Shown: positions 22,751 through 35,400, numbered from the stretch's first letter. The stretch: 64,000 nucleotides of DNA from Chelonoidis abingdonii (GCF_003597395.2 NC_133770.1:201730198-201794197), one strand, 5' to 3'. Notes: generated from the sequence alone by a model not told the origin. Numbers and translations: made by a program.

Positions 22751-25700
22751 TCATCTTTGCCACATTAAACACCCAGGGCTGTAGGATGGGTCTCCGCAGG
22801 AGACAGGTGCTATCCTTCCTTCGGGAGGGGGTGTACTCTGTGATTTTCCTGCAGGAGACCCATACGGATCCAGATGCTGAAACTAGCTGGCGACTGGAGT
22901 GGGGGGATGGGGTCTACTTTAACCACCTCTCGGTTCGCACAGCTGGAGTGGCGACCCTGTTCTCCCCCGACTTATGACTCGAGGTGCTGGGGGTCGCCGA
23001 GGCTGTGCCAGGCCGCCTGCTGGACCTCCAGTTCTGCATGGAGAGGCTTGTGGTTAATTTTGTCAACATCTACTTCCCGACATCGGGCCTGGAGAGGTTG
23101 CGTTTTTATCAGCAGGCATCCGCCTTCCTTGGCTCCCTGGATCCTCATGAGTGCCTGGTCCTGGGCAGGGACTTTAACACCACCCTCGAGGAACGAGACT
23201 ACTCAGGGACCGAGCAGTGCCCGGCCGCCACAGACGTCCTCCGGGAGATCGTCGAACGCCACTCCCTGGTGGACGTCTGGCGCGACCACCACCCGGACGA
23301 TGTCTCGACGTTCACCTTCATCAGGGTGGAGGCCCATCAGTCATGCCACTCCCGGCTTGACTGCATTTACCTGTCCCGTCTCCACCTTTCATGAGCCCTC
23401 TCCTCTAGCGTTCGGCTGGCCCCCTTTTCAGATCATCACTTTGCCACCGTGATGGCCTCTCTCTGCGCAGAGAGGCCGGGGCCGGCCTATTGGCATTTTA
23501 ATAATAGTTTGCTGGAGGATGCAGGCTTCGTGGCGTCCTTCTGGGAGTTCTGGCTGGCCTGGCAAAGGCAGAGGTGCGCCTTTCCCTCAGCGCAGCAGTG
23601 GTGGGACCTGGGGAAGATGTGAGTCTGGCTCTTCTGCTGCGACTATACCCGGGGCGCCAGCCAACGGAGGAATGTGGTGATAGGGCAGCTGGAACGGGAG
23701 GTCTTGGAGCTGAAGAGGCGTCTGGCCGCCAGCCCCAAGGATCCATCCCTCTGTGGAGTGTGCTGGGAGAAGCAGGAGGAGCTCCGGGCCCTCGAAGACC
23801 ATCGGGCCCGGGGTGCCTTTGTTTGATCCCACATTCATCTCCTTCGGGAGGTGGATCACGGCTCCTGCTTCTTCTACGCCCTAGAGAAAAGGAGTGGGGC
23901 CAAGAAGCACGTCACCTGCCTCCTGGCCGAGGATGGCACCCCCCTCATGGATCCGGCAGAGATGTGCGGGAGGGCCAGGGCCTTCTACGAGACTCTTTTT
24001 TCCCCAGATCCGACCATCCTAACGCTTGCAAAGTGCTCTGGGACGGACTCCCGACAGTCAGCACGGGCGACTGGGACCGGCTAGAGCTGGCTCTCACTCT
24101 GGCCGAGTTCTCGGAAGCCCTCCGTCGCATGCCCACCAATAAATCTCCGGGCATGGACGGGCTGACTGTGGAGTTCTACCGCATGTTCTAGGACATCCTC
24201 GGCCCAGATCTGGTCACCTGGAAGGAATATTTCCATAAAGGAACAATCCATTGTCTAGCCACATTTGACACTTCCATTTTGGAACATGATTCAGAAGCAT
24301 TTCCTGTGAACAATGGACGGACCAGCCTCGTCGTCTTTGCAGAGCCGAGTCTTTGCAGAGCGGGGTCCTCCCTCTCTAGTCCAGGCGAGCCATGCTCGCC
24401 TTATTGCCAAAGAGGGGGGACCTCAGCGACTTAAGGAATTGTTGTCCCATCTCGCTTCTCAGCACGGACTACAAAATTGTTGCAAAGGCCATCTCGATGC
24501 GGCTAGGGGCCGCACAATTTTTGATAACCTGTATCTGGTCCAGGACCTTCTGGAATTAGGGTGTAGGGATGGTCTGTCGTTCGCCCTCTTGTCCCTGGAT
24601 CAGGAGAAGGAGTTTGACAGGGTGGATCATGGGTATCTCCTGAGCACTCTGCAAGCGTTCGGCTTTGGACCCTGGTTTCTGGGTTTTCTCCAGGTGCTAT
24701 ACGCTTCTGCGGAATGTCTGGTCAGGCTCAACTGGACCCTGACTGAGCCGGTCAGCTTTGGGCTAGGAGTACAGCAGGGGTGTCCCTTCTCGGGTCAGCT
24801 GTATACTCTGGCGATCGATGCCTTCCTCGGTCTCCTCCGTCGGAGGCTGACGGGGTTGGTGCTTCAAGAGCCGGAGCTGCGGCTAGTCCTGTCGGCATAT
24901 TCTGATGATGTGCTCCTCGTGGTCCAGGACCCGAGCGACTTGGTGCAGGTGGAGACCTGCCAGGCCATCTACTCGGCGGCCTCCTCTGCCCAGGTCAACT
25001 GGGTCAAGAGCTCTGGCCTGGTGGTTGGGGATGGGTGGCAGGCGAGCTCCCTCCCACCCGTGCTTCAGGCCACCTGGTGGAGCACGGGTCTGCTGCTCTA
25101 ACTTGGCGTTTACCTTTCGCCAGGCATCCATCTCCGCCGGAGATCTGGCACAGTTTAGAGGGCAGGGTGACAGAGCGGCTCCAGAAATGGACGGGACTAC
25201 TCCGGTGCCTCTCCCTTCGAGGGAGGGCACTGGTGCTCAATCAACTAGTCCTGTCCATGCTCTGGTACCGGCTCAACACCCCGGTCCTGGCCCCAGGTTT
25301 CCTGGCCAACCTCCGGACGGCGATTCTGGGGTTCTTTTGGCCAGGGATGCACTGAGTCTCTGCAGGGGTCCTCCACCTGCCCCTGGAGGAGGGAGGGCAG
25401 GCCCTGAAGTGCCTACACACTCAGGTCCGTGTCTTCCACCTCCAGGCCCAGCAGAGGCTCCTGTATGGTGCAGGTAGTCCGGCGTGGACCGTATTGGCGC
25501 ACGCCTTCCTCCGCCGCTTCCGAGGGCTCCGATATGACTGGCAGTTCTTTTACCTCCATCCAAGAGGTCTTCCGCGAGACTTGTCTGGGCTGCTGGTCTT
25601 CTACCAAGACCTCCTCTGGACCTAGAAGCTTTTTTCAATGACCAGGTCTGTGGCGGCCACCGTTGGGGCCGATCTCCTCGCGGAGCCCCTGCTACACAAC

Positions 25701-26657
25701 CCCTAGCTTCGTGTGCAGGTGGCGGAGTCCCCCACGATGCGCCAGAGGCTGGTCTTGGCGGCAGTCACCAGGGTCGGAGACCTCCTGGACTACGACCGGG
25801 GAGACTGGCTGGATCCCCTGACACTCACTTAGCGCATGGTGCTCTCCAGACCTCGTACTCCCTGGCACGTACGTCAAGAGGTGAAGGCCGCTTTACTGCC
25901 CGCTGCTTGGGCCTACCTCAACCGGGTCCTGCGAGAGGGCACGCCCCACCCACCCTCCACCCCAGGCCCCGTGGACCTTTTTATCGGGGCCCCTGTTCCA
26001 GACCGCGCCTAGGAAACCTCTGTACACACTCATGCTCCACACTCTTCACTACTTCACCCTCGCGCCCCACCCCAATACAAAGTGGCGGGACCTCCTGCCA
26101 CCTCTCGAGGGTGAGGAGCCTCGGTGGACCAGCTTATACTCTGCCCTGGTCCCGAGGCCTGCCGGGGATGTCAGTTGGTGGCTCCTTCATGGGGCTGTGA
26201 GCACAGGCATGTACTTGGTGTGGTTTACCCTTGTCCCCAACACCTGCCCCTGTTGCGGCGTGAAGGAGACCCTGGCTCACATTTATTTAGAGTGTGCCAA
26301 GTTGCAGCCCCTGTTCCGGCTCCTCTTGGATCTCTTCTTGCGTTTTTGGTTGCCCTTTTCCCCTCACCTGTTTATCTATGCACTCCCCATCTGTGGCCCA
26401 CAAAGTTGCGGGATCTCCTTATCAACCTCCTCTTGGCCCTGGCCAAACTAGCCATTTACAAAACCAGGGAGAGGTTGGCCAACGGAATTTCCTGCGACTG
26501 TGGGGCCTATTTCTGCTCCTCCGTCCGTTCACGCATCCGGGCAGAGTTCCTCTGGGTGGCGTCCACTGGCTCCCTTGACGCCTTTGAGGAGCAGTGGGCG
26601 TTGTCTGGGGCGCTCTGCTCGGTGTCCCCATCAGGTTCCCTTCGTTTAGCCCTCTGA
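22741..26657 (+). pseudogene. Tx1-type LINE ORF2 (endonuclease-reverse transcriptase), broken
   Basis: The start is ATG 22741 (MALIIFATLNTQGCRMGLRR). The N-terminal AP-type endonuclease shows TLNTQG, FLQETH (about 22843-22860), LVLGRDFN (23157-23180) and RLDCIYLS. In-frame stops lie at 22975-22977, 23392-23394, about 23620 and 23824-23826. A frameshift near 24010-24030 leads to MPTNKSPGMDGLTVEFY, the entry to the RT. An AT-rich insert (24219-24342) and a small deletion precede the RT core at 24500-25100: SLDQEKEFDRVDH (motif A), FGLGVQQGCPFSGQL (motif B) and AYSDDVLLVV (motif C; the usual YADD is YSDD here). Further frameshifts follow at about 25090 and in the 25640-26030 region. The C-terminus has CPCCGVKETLAHIYLEC (26246-26296), a CCHC-like motif, and ends at a TGA (26655-26657). 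The layout and motifs fit the Tx1 clade of the L1 group. Normal function is nicking the target and reverse transcribing the element RNA. This copy is inactive. Confidence 0.88.
24219..24342. other. AT-rich insertion in Tx1 ORF2
   Basis: Between LGPDLVT-encoding sequence and the RT-entry text starting near gccgagtctttgcagagc, about 120 bp of AT-rich DNA appears (gaaggaatatttccataaag and on), unlike the GC-rich element on either side. A short tandem copy of gtctttgcagagc flanks its right edge. No target duplication was recognised, so its origin is unknown. Confidence 0.6.
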
Positions 26658-27200
26658 CCTCACTCCTGATCCTGCTTTTTTCATTGGTTGTCTCACGCAA
26701 GGCTGGGGGGAGGTCCTTTAGTAGTGGGCGGGTTTCCACTTCCTGGATACCAACAAGACCAGACTCCTGTACCCTACTGATCTGGGTCTGTCACACCTTA
26801 AACTGATTGTTTTCCCCTGTGGCCTACCTCTCTTGTTGACCAGCAATCTTTTAATAGGCACCTGGCCCCACAAGCAGATAGACTCACATTGTGAGACATA
26901 CAATACACAATACACACTTGACCAGACAAAGAGAGATAAGCATCTACTATCCCCAACCTGAACACCATCTTTCAGAGACCTGTCACCTCCTGGTAACCTA
27001 CTTTTAACTTCAAGATTTTAAGAACATAATTTCCAGTATAAATATGCAACTTTTTTAGTATTACCTATACGTATATCTCTCAATGACTAAGATGATCAGT
27101 GTGTTACTGGCTGTTGGTAGAAACCTCACATACTATCCTCTGGTGCACTATTATGTAGACATCAGAACCAGGAGTCTCCTGTAAACCTCTATGTAACTCC
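26658..27200. other. Tx1 3' UTR followed by unassigned sequence
   Basis: The first 90-150 bp after the ORF2 stop remain GC-rich and are probably the LINE 3' UTR, ending around 26800. No poly(A) tail is visible. From about 26830 the composition becomes AT-rich. No gene or known repeat was recognised in the rest. Confidence 0.4.
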
Positions 27201-27204
27201 TGTG

Positions 27205-28692
27205 CCCTTTGCCAATTTGCACCAAGAAATTCCTGGGTATCACATGCGTTTATGGAGGATAGATTCTGTTAAATTATTTGATATCTTTTTTGATGAGATT
27301 ACAAATTTGGTTGATAAAGGTAATACTGTTGATGTTATATACTTAGTCTTTTATCAGATGTTTGACTTGATACCTCATAACAGATGGGTCTCAAAATGTT
27401 ATTGTAAATAGGGAATCATCACTGAGTTTGATTGTAGTTCTTGATCCTACAGTGTTCAAAATTTTTATGTTGACAATAACATTCCATGTTATGAACTGGA
27501 AGGCAACATGAAATCATCACTGGTTAAAAGATAGGAAACAAAGGGTAGGAATAAATGGGTAGTTTTCAGAATGGAGAGAGGTAAATAGTGGTGTCCCTGA
27601 TGGCTGTGTATTGGGACCAGTACTGTTCAGCATATTCATAAATGATCTGGAAAAAGGTGGAAGAAGTGAGGTGTTAAAATTTACAGAGGATACAAAACTA
27701 CTCCAAGTGATTAAGTCAAAAGCAGACTGTAAAGACTTACAAAGGAATCTCACAAAACTGGGTTACTGGGCAACAAAATGGCAGATGAAATTCAGTGTTG
27801 ATAAATGCAAAGTAATGTACACTGGAAAACATAATCCCAACTATACATATAAAATGATAGGTCTAAATTAGCTGTTGCCACTCAAGAAAGAGATCTCAGC
27901 GACACTGTGGATAGTTCTCTGAAAACATCTACTCAATGTGCAGCGTCAGTCAAAAAAAATCTAACAGAATGTTAGGAATCACTAGGAAAGGGATAGATAA
28001 TACAACAGAAAATATCATATTGCTTCTCTATAAATCCTGGGTATGCCTACATCTTGAATACTGTATATAGATGTGGTTACTCCATCTCAAAAAAGTATAT
28101 TGGAATTGGAAAAGGTTCAGGAAAGGGCAATAAAAATGATTAGGGGTATGTAACACCTTCCACATGAGGAGAGATTAATAAAACAGAGACTTTTCAACTT
28201 GGAAAAGAGAAGACTAAGGGGTAATATGATAGAAGTCTATAAAATCATGACTGGTATGGAGAAAGTAAATGAGGAAGTGTTGTTTAATACTTCTCATAAC
28301 ACAAGAACTAGGGATCCTCAAATAAAATTAATAGGCCTCAGGTCTGAAACAAACAAAAGGAATTTTTTTTCACACAACGCACAGTCAACCTGTGAAACTC
28401 TTTGCTAGAGAATGTTGTGAAGGCCAAGACTATAGCAGGGTTCAAAAAAGGACTAGTTAAGTTAATGGAGGACAAATCCATCAATGGCTAAATCCAGAAT
28501 GGGCAGGGATGGTGTCCCGAGTCTCTATTTAACCAGAAACAGGAAATGGACAACAAGAAATGTATCACTTGATGATTACCTGTTCTGTTCATTCCCTCTG
28601 GGGCATCTGGCATTTGCCACTTTTGGAAGACAGGATACTGGGCTAGATGGACCTTTGGTCAGATCTAGAATGACCATTCTGATGTTCTTATG
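27205..28692 (+). mobile_element. 5'-truncated CR1 LINE with 3' end
   Basis: Successive frames give FFDEITNLVDKGNTVDVIYL and then QMFDLIPHNRW (RT motif A region), GPVLFSIFINDLE (motif B), KFTEDTKLL (motif C; the usual FADDTKL is altered) and FSVDKCKVMYTGKHNPNY (thumb side). The 3' UTR ends with gggctagatggacctttggtc and ttcttatgat (28640-28692), the typical turtle CR1/SINE tail. There are many frameshifts. It is the same subfamily as the split copy at 4372-6045. Confidence 0.88.
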
Positions 28693-29230
28693 ATAAAGTC
28701 AGTAGATGACACAAAAAGTTGAGGAGCAATAAATAATGAAGACTGGTCACTGATAAAGTTTTGGGGATCCTGGTGGATAATCAGCTGAACTTGAGCTCCT
28801 GGTGCAATTCTGTGGCCAAAAGGGCTAATATAATCTTTGATTGCATAAAGAGAAAAATCTTTAGTAGGAGTAGAAAGGTAATGTTACCTCTGTATTTGGC
28901 ACTAGTGCAACCACGACTGGAATACTGTGTCTAGTTCTGGTGCCCACAACTGAAGAAGGATGTTGATAAATTGGGAGGGGTGAGAGAAGAGCCATGAAAA
29001 TTATTAAAACATGCCTTAAAATGATTAAATTCCTTGAGTCTATTAACCTTAATAAAGGTTAAAGGGAACTTTATCGCTGTTTACGATACTTACATGGGGA
29101 ACAAATATTTGATAATGGACATTTCAATGTAGCTGACAAAGGTATAACATGTTCCAAGGCTAGAAGTTGAAGCTAGACAAATTCAGAGTGGAAATAAGCT
29201 GTATCCTGTGTTTAAAGTACATTGAAAACA
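28693..29230 (+). mobile_element. Second CR1/L3-like LINE fragment
   Basis: Reading frames give LVDNQLNLSSWCNSVAKRAN, IIFDCIKRKIF and LPLYLALVQPRLEYCV, the conserved C-terminal domain of CR1-group ORF2, followed by FWCPQLKKD after a stop. It differs from the CR1 just upstream, so it is a separate, older insertion adjoining it head to tail. Confidence 0.75.
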
Positions 29231-29630
29231 TTATCTATATCATTCATTCACTTTTATACTCATATTTTATATAAACCGGAGTTAATGACCTTTCTACATC
29301 AATTTAAGTGTTGGTTAGGGAATGATGGAATTGATATTTGGTATTTGGATTTAGTGTATTTTATTTTTATTTCAGCTATCTAAAATGCAATGCATTCCAT
29401 TTTGTGCGGGTTGGTGTGAAAGCTATAAGGATGCTGGCCTTTGTGTTCATGCTACCTCTGGATTTAATTATTCATCCTATCAAAATGTTTCAAAGAGAGA
29501 CCTTGTCAGCTCTTCTGTGCTGTTGAAGGAGCCATCATATGAAGGTTAAAAATAAAATACAAAACAAGTAATCAAAAGAATGTAGAACTGATAAGTGAAA
29601 TTGTTTTTAATTGTTCACTTTATTAACGTG
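29231..29630. other. AT-rich sequence, no gene seen
   Basis: No exon or repeat border was identified. The open frame 29338-29526 (62 residues, hydrophobic) has no supporting features. Confidence 0.5.
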
Positions 29631-29633
29631 ACT

Positions 29634-29757
29634 TCTGTTCACCATTCACTACACTTGCCTGCATTGTAACTTCTGTTCACTGTTTGCCATATTGTAATTC
29701 AAACCCCATTTTAAAATGCTCACTCCATTTTGTAAAAGCTTCCTCCAACCTTCATTT
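29634..29757. mobile_element. LTR-like fragment cut by the gap
   Basis: Repeated acttctgttcac motifs and the segment ttgccatattgtaattcaaacccc ... cctccaaccttcattt resemble the start of a turtle endogenous-retrovirus-type LTR as I remember it. Only about 120 bp are visible before the N run, so borders and class are not testable here. Confidence 0.4.
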
Positions 29758-30369
29758 NNNNNNNNNNNNNNNNNNNNNNNNNNNNNNNNNNNNNNNNNNN
29801 NNNNNNNNNNNNNNNNNNNNNNNNNNNNNNNNNNNNNNNNNNNNNNNNNNNNNNNNNNNNNNNNNNNNNNNNNNNNNNNNNNNNNNNNNNNNNNNNNNNN
29901 NNNNNNNNNNNNNNNNNNNNNNNNNNNNNNNNNNNNNNNNNNNNNNNNNNNNNNNNNNNNNNNNNNNNNNNNNNNNNNNNNNNNNNNNNNNNNNNNNNNN
30001 NNNNNNNNNNNNNNNNNNNNNNNNNNNNNNNNNNNNNNNNNNNNNNNNNNNNNNNNNNNNNNNNNNNNNNNNNNNNNNNNNNNNNNNNNNNNNNNNNNNN
30101 NNNNNNNNNNNNNNNNNNNNNNNNNNNNNNNNNNNNNNNNNNNNNNNNNNNNNNNNNNNNNNNNNNNNNNNNNNNNNNNNNNNNNNNNNNNNNNNNNNNN
30201 NNNNNNNNNNNNNNNNNNNNNNNNNNNNNNNNNNNNNNNNNNNNNNNNNNNNNNNNNNNNNNNNNNNNNNNNNNNNNNNNNNNNNNNNNNNNNNNNNNNN
30301 NNNNNNNNNNNNNNNNNNNNNNNNNNNNNNNNNNNNNNNNNNNNNNNNNNNNNNNNNNNNNNNNNNNNN
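29758..30369. other. Assembly gap (612 N)
   Basis: A run of N of estimated rather than round length. Its flanks are an LTR-like start and an (AT)n tract, both hard to assemble. Confidence 0.99.
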
Positions 30370-30391
30370 ATATATATATATATATATATAA
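30370..30391. repeat. (AT)n microsatellite at gap edge
   Basis: A pure AT run directly abuts the gap; its true length is unknown. Confidence 0.9.
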
Positions 30392-30910
30392 TCATAGGAA
30401 TAAGTAACCAAACAACATTGTTTGCTGTTATCTTTTATTTTATTATGGTATTTACAATAAATGTGACAAATGTCTTGTCCCCTTTAAGATCCTCCTAGTT
30501 TTTATTGGTATAACAAGAATACATTTCTTCCTTTGGGATGAACTAAATCTGAAATCTTAAGCTATCAAAAAGATGCTTACTTTTCCATACCTTTCCATTC
30601 ATATATCTGCCCTTTCTGAATGCTCATAGAGACTTGTTTCCAGGTGTACTTTTAAATTTTATTTTCAGATATAGAAAATCTATTTTATCAGTCTCTCAGA
30701 CTCATTTATAATAGTATTCAATCAGACTATTTTCTTGTATGGCATTCATAGTAATGTAAAACTGGGTTTTTAAAACATCAGTTGGAATGAACCAACCTAT
30801 ATAATTAATAATAATTTTGTATTTTCAGTTTCAATAATAATTTAAAAATACTAGGGTGTGTGCAGGATCAGAATCTTTGTTTTCATAATCAGAAGAATAG
30901 ATAACTTTAA

Positions 30911-31142
30911 GGCCATGATTCAATAAACCATTTAGTCATGTATTTAAGTGCTATGAACTTCAATGGGATTCAGTGCAACATTAATGATGGTCGTGGTTCA
31001 GCAAAGCATTTAGGCATGTTCTCAAGTCCCACTGAAGTTAATAAGACTTAAAGGTCCTGGATCAGTAAAGTATTTAAGCATGTGCTTAAGTCCTAGTAAT
31101 TTCAGTGGGACTTGAGAACATGCTTAAGTGCTTTGCGGAACC
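30911..31142. mobile_element. Palindromic MITE-like element
   Basis: The ends are inverted: AAGGCCATGATTCAATAAA on the left against the complement of the right end, AAGGTCATGGTTCCGCAAA. Inner arms alternate aagcatgt/acatgctt and cccactgaagtt/ttcagtggga blocks. This is a widespread old amniote repeat pattern in my memory. No coding sequence. Confidence 0.6.
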
Positions 31143-32242
31143 ATGACCTTCATTGTTGTTGCTCTCAATTATGCATTTTTGGTGTTCTGTTTGATAGCTC
31201 CACCAGACGTTAATAGAACAGAGCTTTTTGAATTTAGTAGTTTGAGAATCTATCTTCAAATTAAGTATGAAGTATTTCCTTTAACTGAGAGAGAGAAGTC
31301 TAGTTTAGACAGTCAGTAATGTGGAATAATTCTAGGATGCATACTAAAAATATTACTTGTCACAGACAGTTCAAAGACTACAAAGAACTCCATTTTGATT
31401 TCCCTTTCTTTTACTACTGAATGCTGCTTACATTGTTTTCACTATAGTGAGCTACTATCAAGTTATCGATCATTTGAACTGTTTCGTATTTGTATTCAGG
31501 TCATTCACATGCAAGAAATAAGGATATAAATTCATTTAATAAGGAATTATTTTCCCTTCTAAGTAATATTTTTTAAAGTATTTATACCCAATATAACATT
31601 CCATACAAATGTTTGTAGTTAGGACTGTCTTCTACTTGTATGTGGTTTGATAAAAATGATATATTGGAGAGCTGATCAATTTGAAAAATGTGACAGAGGA
31701 AAGAAATATTGTGACCTTTTTTAGTTTTATGACACTGACTTCTGAATTTCAGCACATCAGCCATTCTGTGTTGTAAAATATGATCAGAAAGGCATGAGCT
31801 TTCATTTACTGATGTCTGCTCTTCAGTTTTATCAATATATGTTCCTACAGGAAGAAATGCTTACACAATGTATATGGATTAAGAATTGAGTGAATAACTA
31901 TTCAAATAATTTGCATATTTCACAAATATTTTTGAACAAGTTATTTGACAACTTAAAAAAAATATTCACCCAATTGAAAAGCAAGGATGATAATTTGCCA
32001 AGCATTTCCAAATAGTTATTTATATAATTTTTCAAGATTTTTTTAAAATAAGTGATTAAACTTTAAGGATTACTTATCCATTTCAAATATAGATTAATTG
32101 GGCATTGGTTTATTCCTGAATAAAGAAGCTACCTTAAATTGGAATTAAGGGGAAGAAACATAAGAGAGATTTTAATTATCCTAAAAACAAGTGTTACAAG
32201 TCTAGAATATTCAGACTTAAGGTTAGGGACACTGTGAAATAG
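31143..32242. other. AT-rich intronic sequence, no gene seen
   Basis: No exon, repeat terminus or RNA gene was recognised. Confidence 0.6.
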
Positions 32243-32431
32243 CCACAAAAACAATTAAGAGTCAGTCGTACCTTAAAGATGAACAGATTTATTTGGGCAT
32301 AAGCATCTGAAGAAGTGGGTTTTTCACCCACAAAAGCTTATGCCCAAATAAATCTGTTAGTCTTCAAGGTGCCACCGGACTCCTCATTGTTTTTGTGGAT
32401 ACAGACTAACCTGGCTACCCCTCTGATACTT
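32243..32431. mobile_element. Fold-back repeat with 62-bp arms
   Basis: The left arm 32243-32304 (ccacaaaaacaattaagag ... gggcataagc) is the near reverse complement of 32336-32398 (gcttatgcccaaataaatc ... tttttgtgg), with mismatches mainly in the middle. The 31-nt spacer holds gaagtgggtttttcacccac, itself a hairpin. The right flank gactaacctggctacccctctgatact is the usual terminal sequence of this abundant turtle/crocodile repeat (complement AGTATCAGAGGGGTAGCC). The left terminal part is missing. Confidence 0.75.
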
Positions 32432-35400
32432 GACATCATGAAATAACCAGACTGTTATAATTAGTGCATAATAATGTTTGTACTCCCATATTAGCAGAAA
32501 CTGATTTCTAAAGACAACTTATATATTTCATTTTTACTTTCATGTTATCACCACAGGGCCTGAACTAAAGTAGTTTGGGTGCCTTAACTACGAATTTCCT
32601 TACCTTAAAAGAAAAACCAAACAGTTTCACGTTAACTATGGATTTTCCAGGGTTATCACTGATTTGGGGATAATTGAAATATTCCTGTAATGGGTTTTAC
32701 TCTAAACTGCAGACATGTAATCTCAACCTTAATTCCATGTTAACAGTTATCTAGGAATTTTCTTAGTTTTTTTACATTTAAAAAATTCGTATTTAAAATC
32801 TAACAAACAAATCCAAAGCTAATGTTACCATGTGATATTTCTCAAGATTTGAAGATATGTAGCTTCAACCCTAAATTAGGGGGAGAGGGGAGGGAGACCA
32901 AAAAAAAAAAAAAATCAATACCCACCTTTTCCCTCCCCCCCACCTTGATTTTTAGGATCAGATTCAGTGGCTGCCTTCTCCCACTCTGGAGCAGGACAGA
33001 GCAACCATAGAGCACTGGCCAATTTCCCCCCACTCCTGACCTCTATATTTCCCTGCATGCTCAGCACACAAATTCCATTTTCTCCCTCCATCCCATCTGG
33101 CCCCTTCTCTTTCCCCTCTCCCCTAACCCCCAGATTCCCCTTTCTATCCTTTCTATCCTTTGTAAGTACTTTACTTTCAGCAATGGGTAATGCTGAAAGT
33201 AAAGTTTTAGAATTAATGGTCATGATTTCTTGTTTTTATTCATAACTGAAAGTTTTTTCTTCAGCATGGACTGCAGAATAGTCTACTCTAGGGAACTCCA
33301 TGAACAATCATATACTTTCAAAATGGCCATCATCTGCTATTGTTTACAACAGAAGTCAAACTGCCCTCAGGGAGGATGGTGGCCCTCTTGCTGTCAGAAG
33401 CCACCATATTATCTTATGACAGCCTGTGGGGGAAGATAAGAAAGATGAAATAAATATAACATGGGAGGCTACATATCTCAAGGGACTGGTAATACAGCAG
33501 GCTTCACTTTGATTAAGGATTCATTGATTTTTCATGTTTAAGAAATACCCATCAGTTCTGAAACTTGGGGATCCGGAGTAAACAAATGTGGATGTAAAAC
33601 GTTTTAAAAAAAACCAAACCAAACAGAAAAATAGTTTTTACCAAAATCCTTGAGAATAGAGCTGATCAAAGTATTTTTAAGAACATTTTCACTGAAAAGT
33701 GAGGTTTTGATTACAAGAATTCTTTTGTTTAAAGGTTGTGCAGAAAAAATCTCACTCTCACTTTCCTCCCACCACCTTTTTCCACTGGAAAATAAAGTTG
33801 GATTTTTCCTCAATTTCAGAAACAAAGAAAAATTTAACCCCTTTCACTGGTTACTGCCCCACTAAGACGAGTATCACCATTCCTCCACTTCTAAGTCAGA
33901 AAGGAACCAAGCCTGAAGGCCCAGCAGCGTCCATGGTTATATTTGAACCTCAGTGAGGGGGAGCACAGAAATTATTGATGATCACATTCTAGCATGCAAA
34001 GGTTATTTTGTGATGGAGCTGGTAGAGAATCACTGACTTTTCTCTCTCGGTCCCAGTTTGACTGTATATATATGAAACCTTTACAAGCCTATTACAAAGA
34101 CAAAACAGCAAGCGAGGAAACATTACTCAAGTAGTAACTTCAAAGTTATACCCTACAGCTAATCTATTATATTTGTACTTATTTTTAAAGCTAGATAAAT
34201 AGATACATTACTTAGCAGATCTTTACTTGAAGACCTTTACCTCAATAATTAGAGCTAGCACTGGAAAACAAAATTACTACTCAACAACATTAATTTCAGA
34301 TTTTGTTCAAAATTATCTTTAGAGTTGAAGGTAATAAATCTCCTTCAGTAAATAATATGCTTTTGAGTACTGATTTATATTTTCAATAGTTTTTTCATTC
34401 ATTGCGATCCCTTCTAAAATGAACCACTTGGATACATTTAACATTAGTTGCCAGCCTATTTGTCAAACATTATAACTATTATTCTAAACTTCATTCCAGG
34501 AAGTGCAATCAATAGGGCCACATAAAAAACAATGTCTTTTCTCAATTGTTTCACCAATTTTGTTGATCGCATACAACAAAACAACCAAGTTAACCTTTTG
34601 GAAATTGACAATGGAAATATTTTGAACATACTGACAATTCAGAATTTTAGGGCCTAATTTTTAATGCATGGCATCATTTTGTAGGCACATATCTTCACAC
34701 TAACTTTTGTGCCCAAAAAATGCTTGTCTGCATTCATGGCACTTATATGTGAATTACTACCCCAAATGACGGTGGAGATCATTATTTGTATATAATTATG
34801 CACACTAAAATGCAAGTTCAAAATTAAAGGCTAGAGTAAGTCCCCTTAGAAAAGATGGGCTAAAGGAATCATTCACAAGTTCAATATTAAGAAAAACAGT
34901 TACAAAAAATGCTAATAGTCTGTTACTGTTGAAAACACATGCATCAGAACTGCCACACTGTCTTGGGGATTTGGAAGCATCTAGCCCTAGTTTGATTCTT
35001 CCTTGTCCAAATGAAAAAGGTGCAATATTATTTTTTCACCTATACTAGATTGGAAAAAATCGACACATAAATCCTTATTGCATTAGTTTCTTTGGGAACT
35101 AGTATAGTTCTTATGCAGATGCAAGACAATCAGGTTCCTCAGTTTCTTTCTGGTCTGGTTTTATGTTACAAATGTCCTGGGTAAGAAAGAGATAAAGCAT
35201 TTCCTCTTTCCTCCTAGGAGAACCTTTCCACCCTTACAGAGACTCACATTGTAATTTGTGGAATACATAACAAACACCAACAGATTTAAGGAACCTTTGC
35301 CGATATATGATTTATTTTATTTATTACTAGGCACCAGTGGTTTTCATTAAAGAATCAATATTTCCTAACCATTACTACCAGGTAATGCTACCATTGTTGC

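Noticed and set aside
29649..30498. Four open frames of 219-260 residues
   Set aside because: They consist almost wholly of unknown residues across the N gap.
30911..31142. Regular alternating motif block as a CRISPR-like array
   Set aside because: The motifs are inverted, not direct, with no constant spacer length; it is a palindromic MITE in a vertebrate intron.
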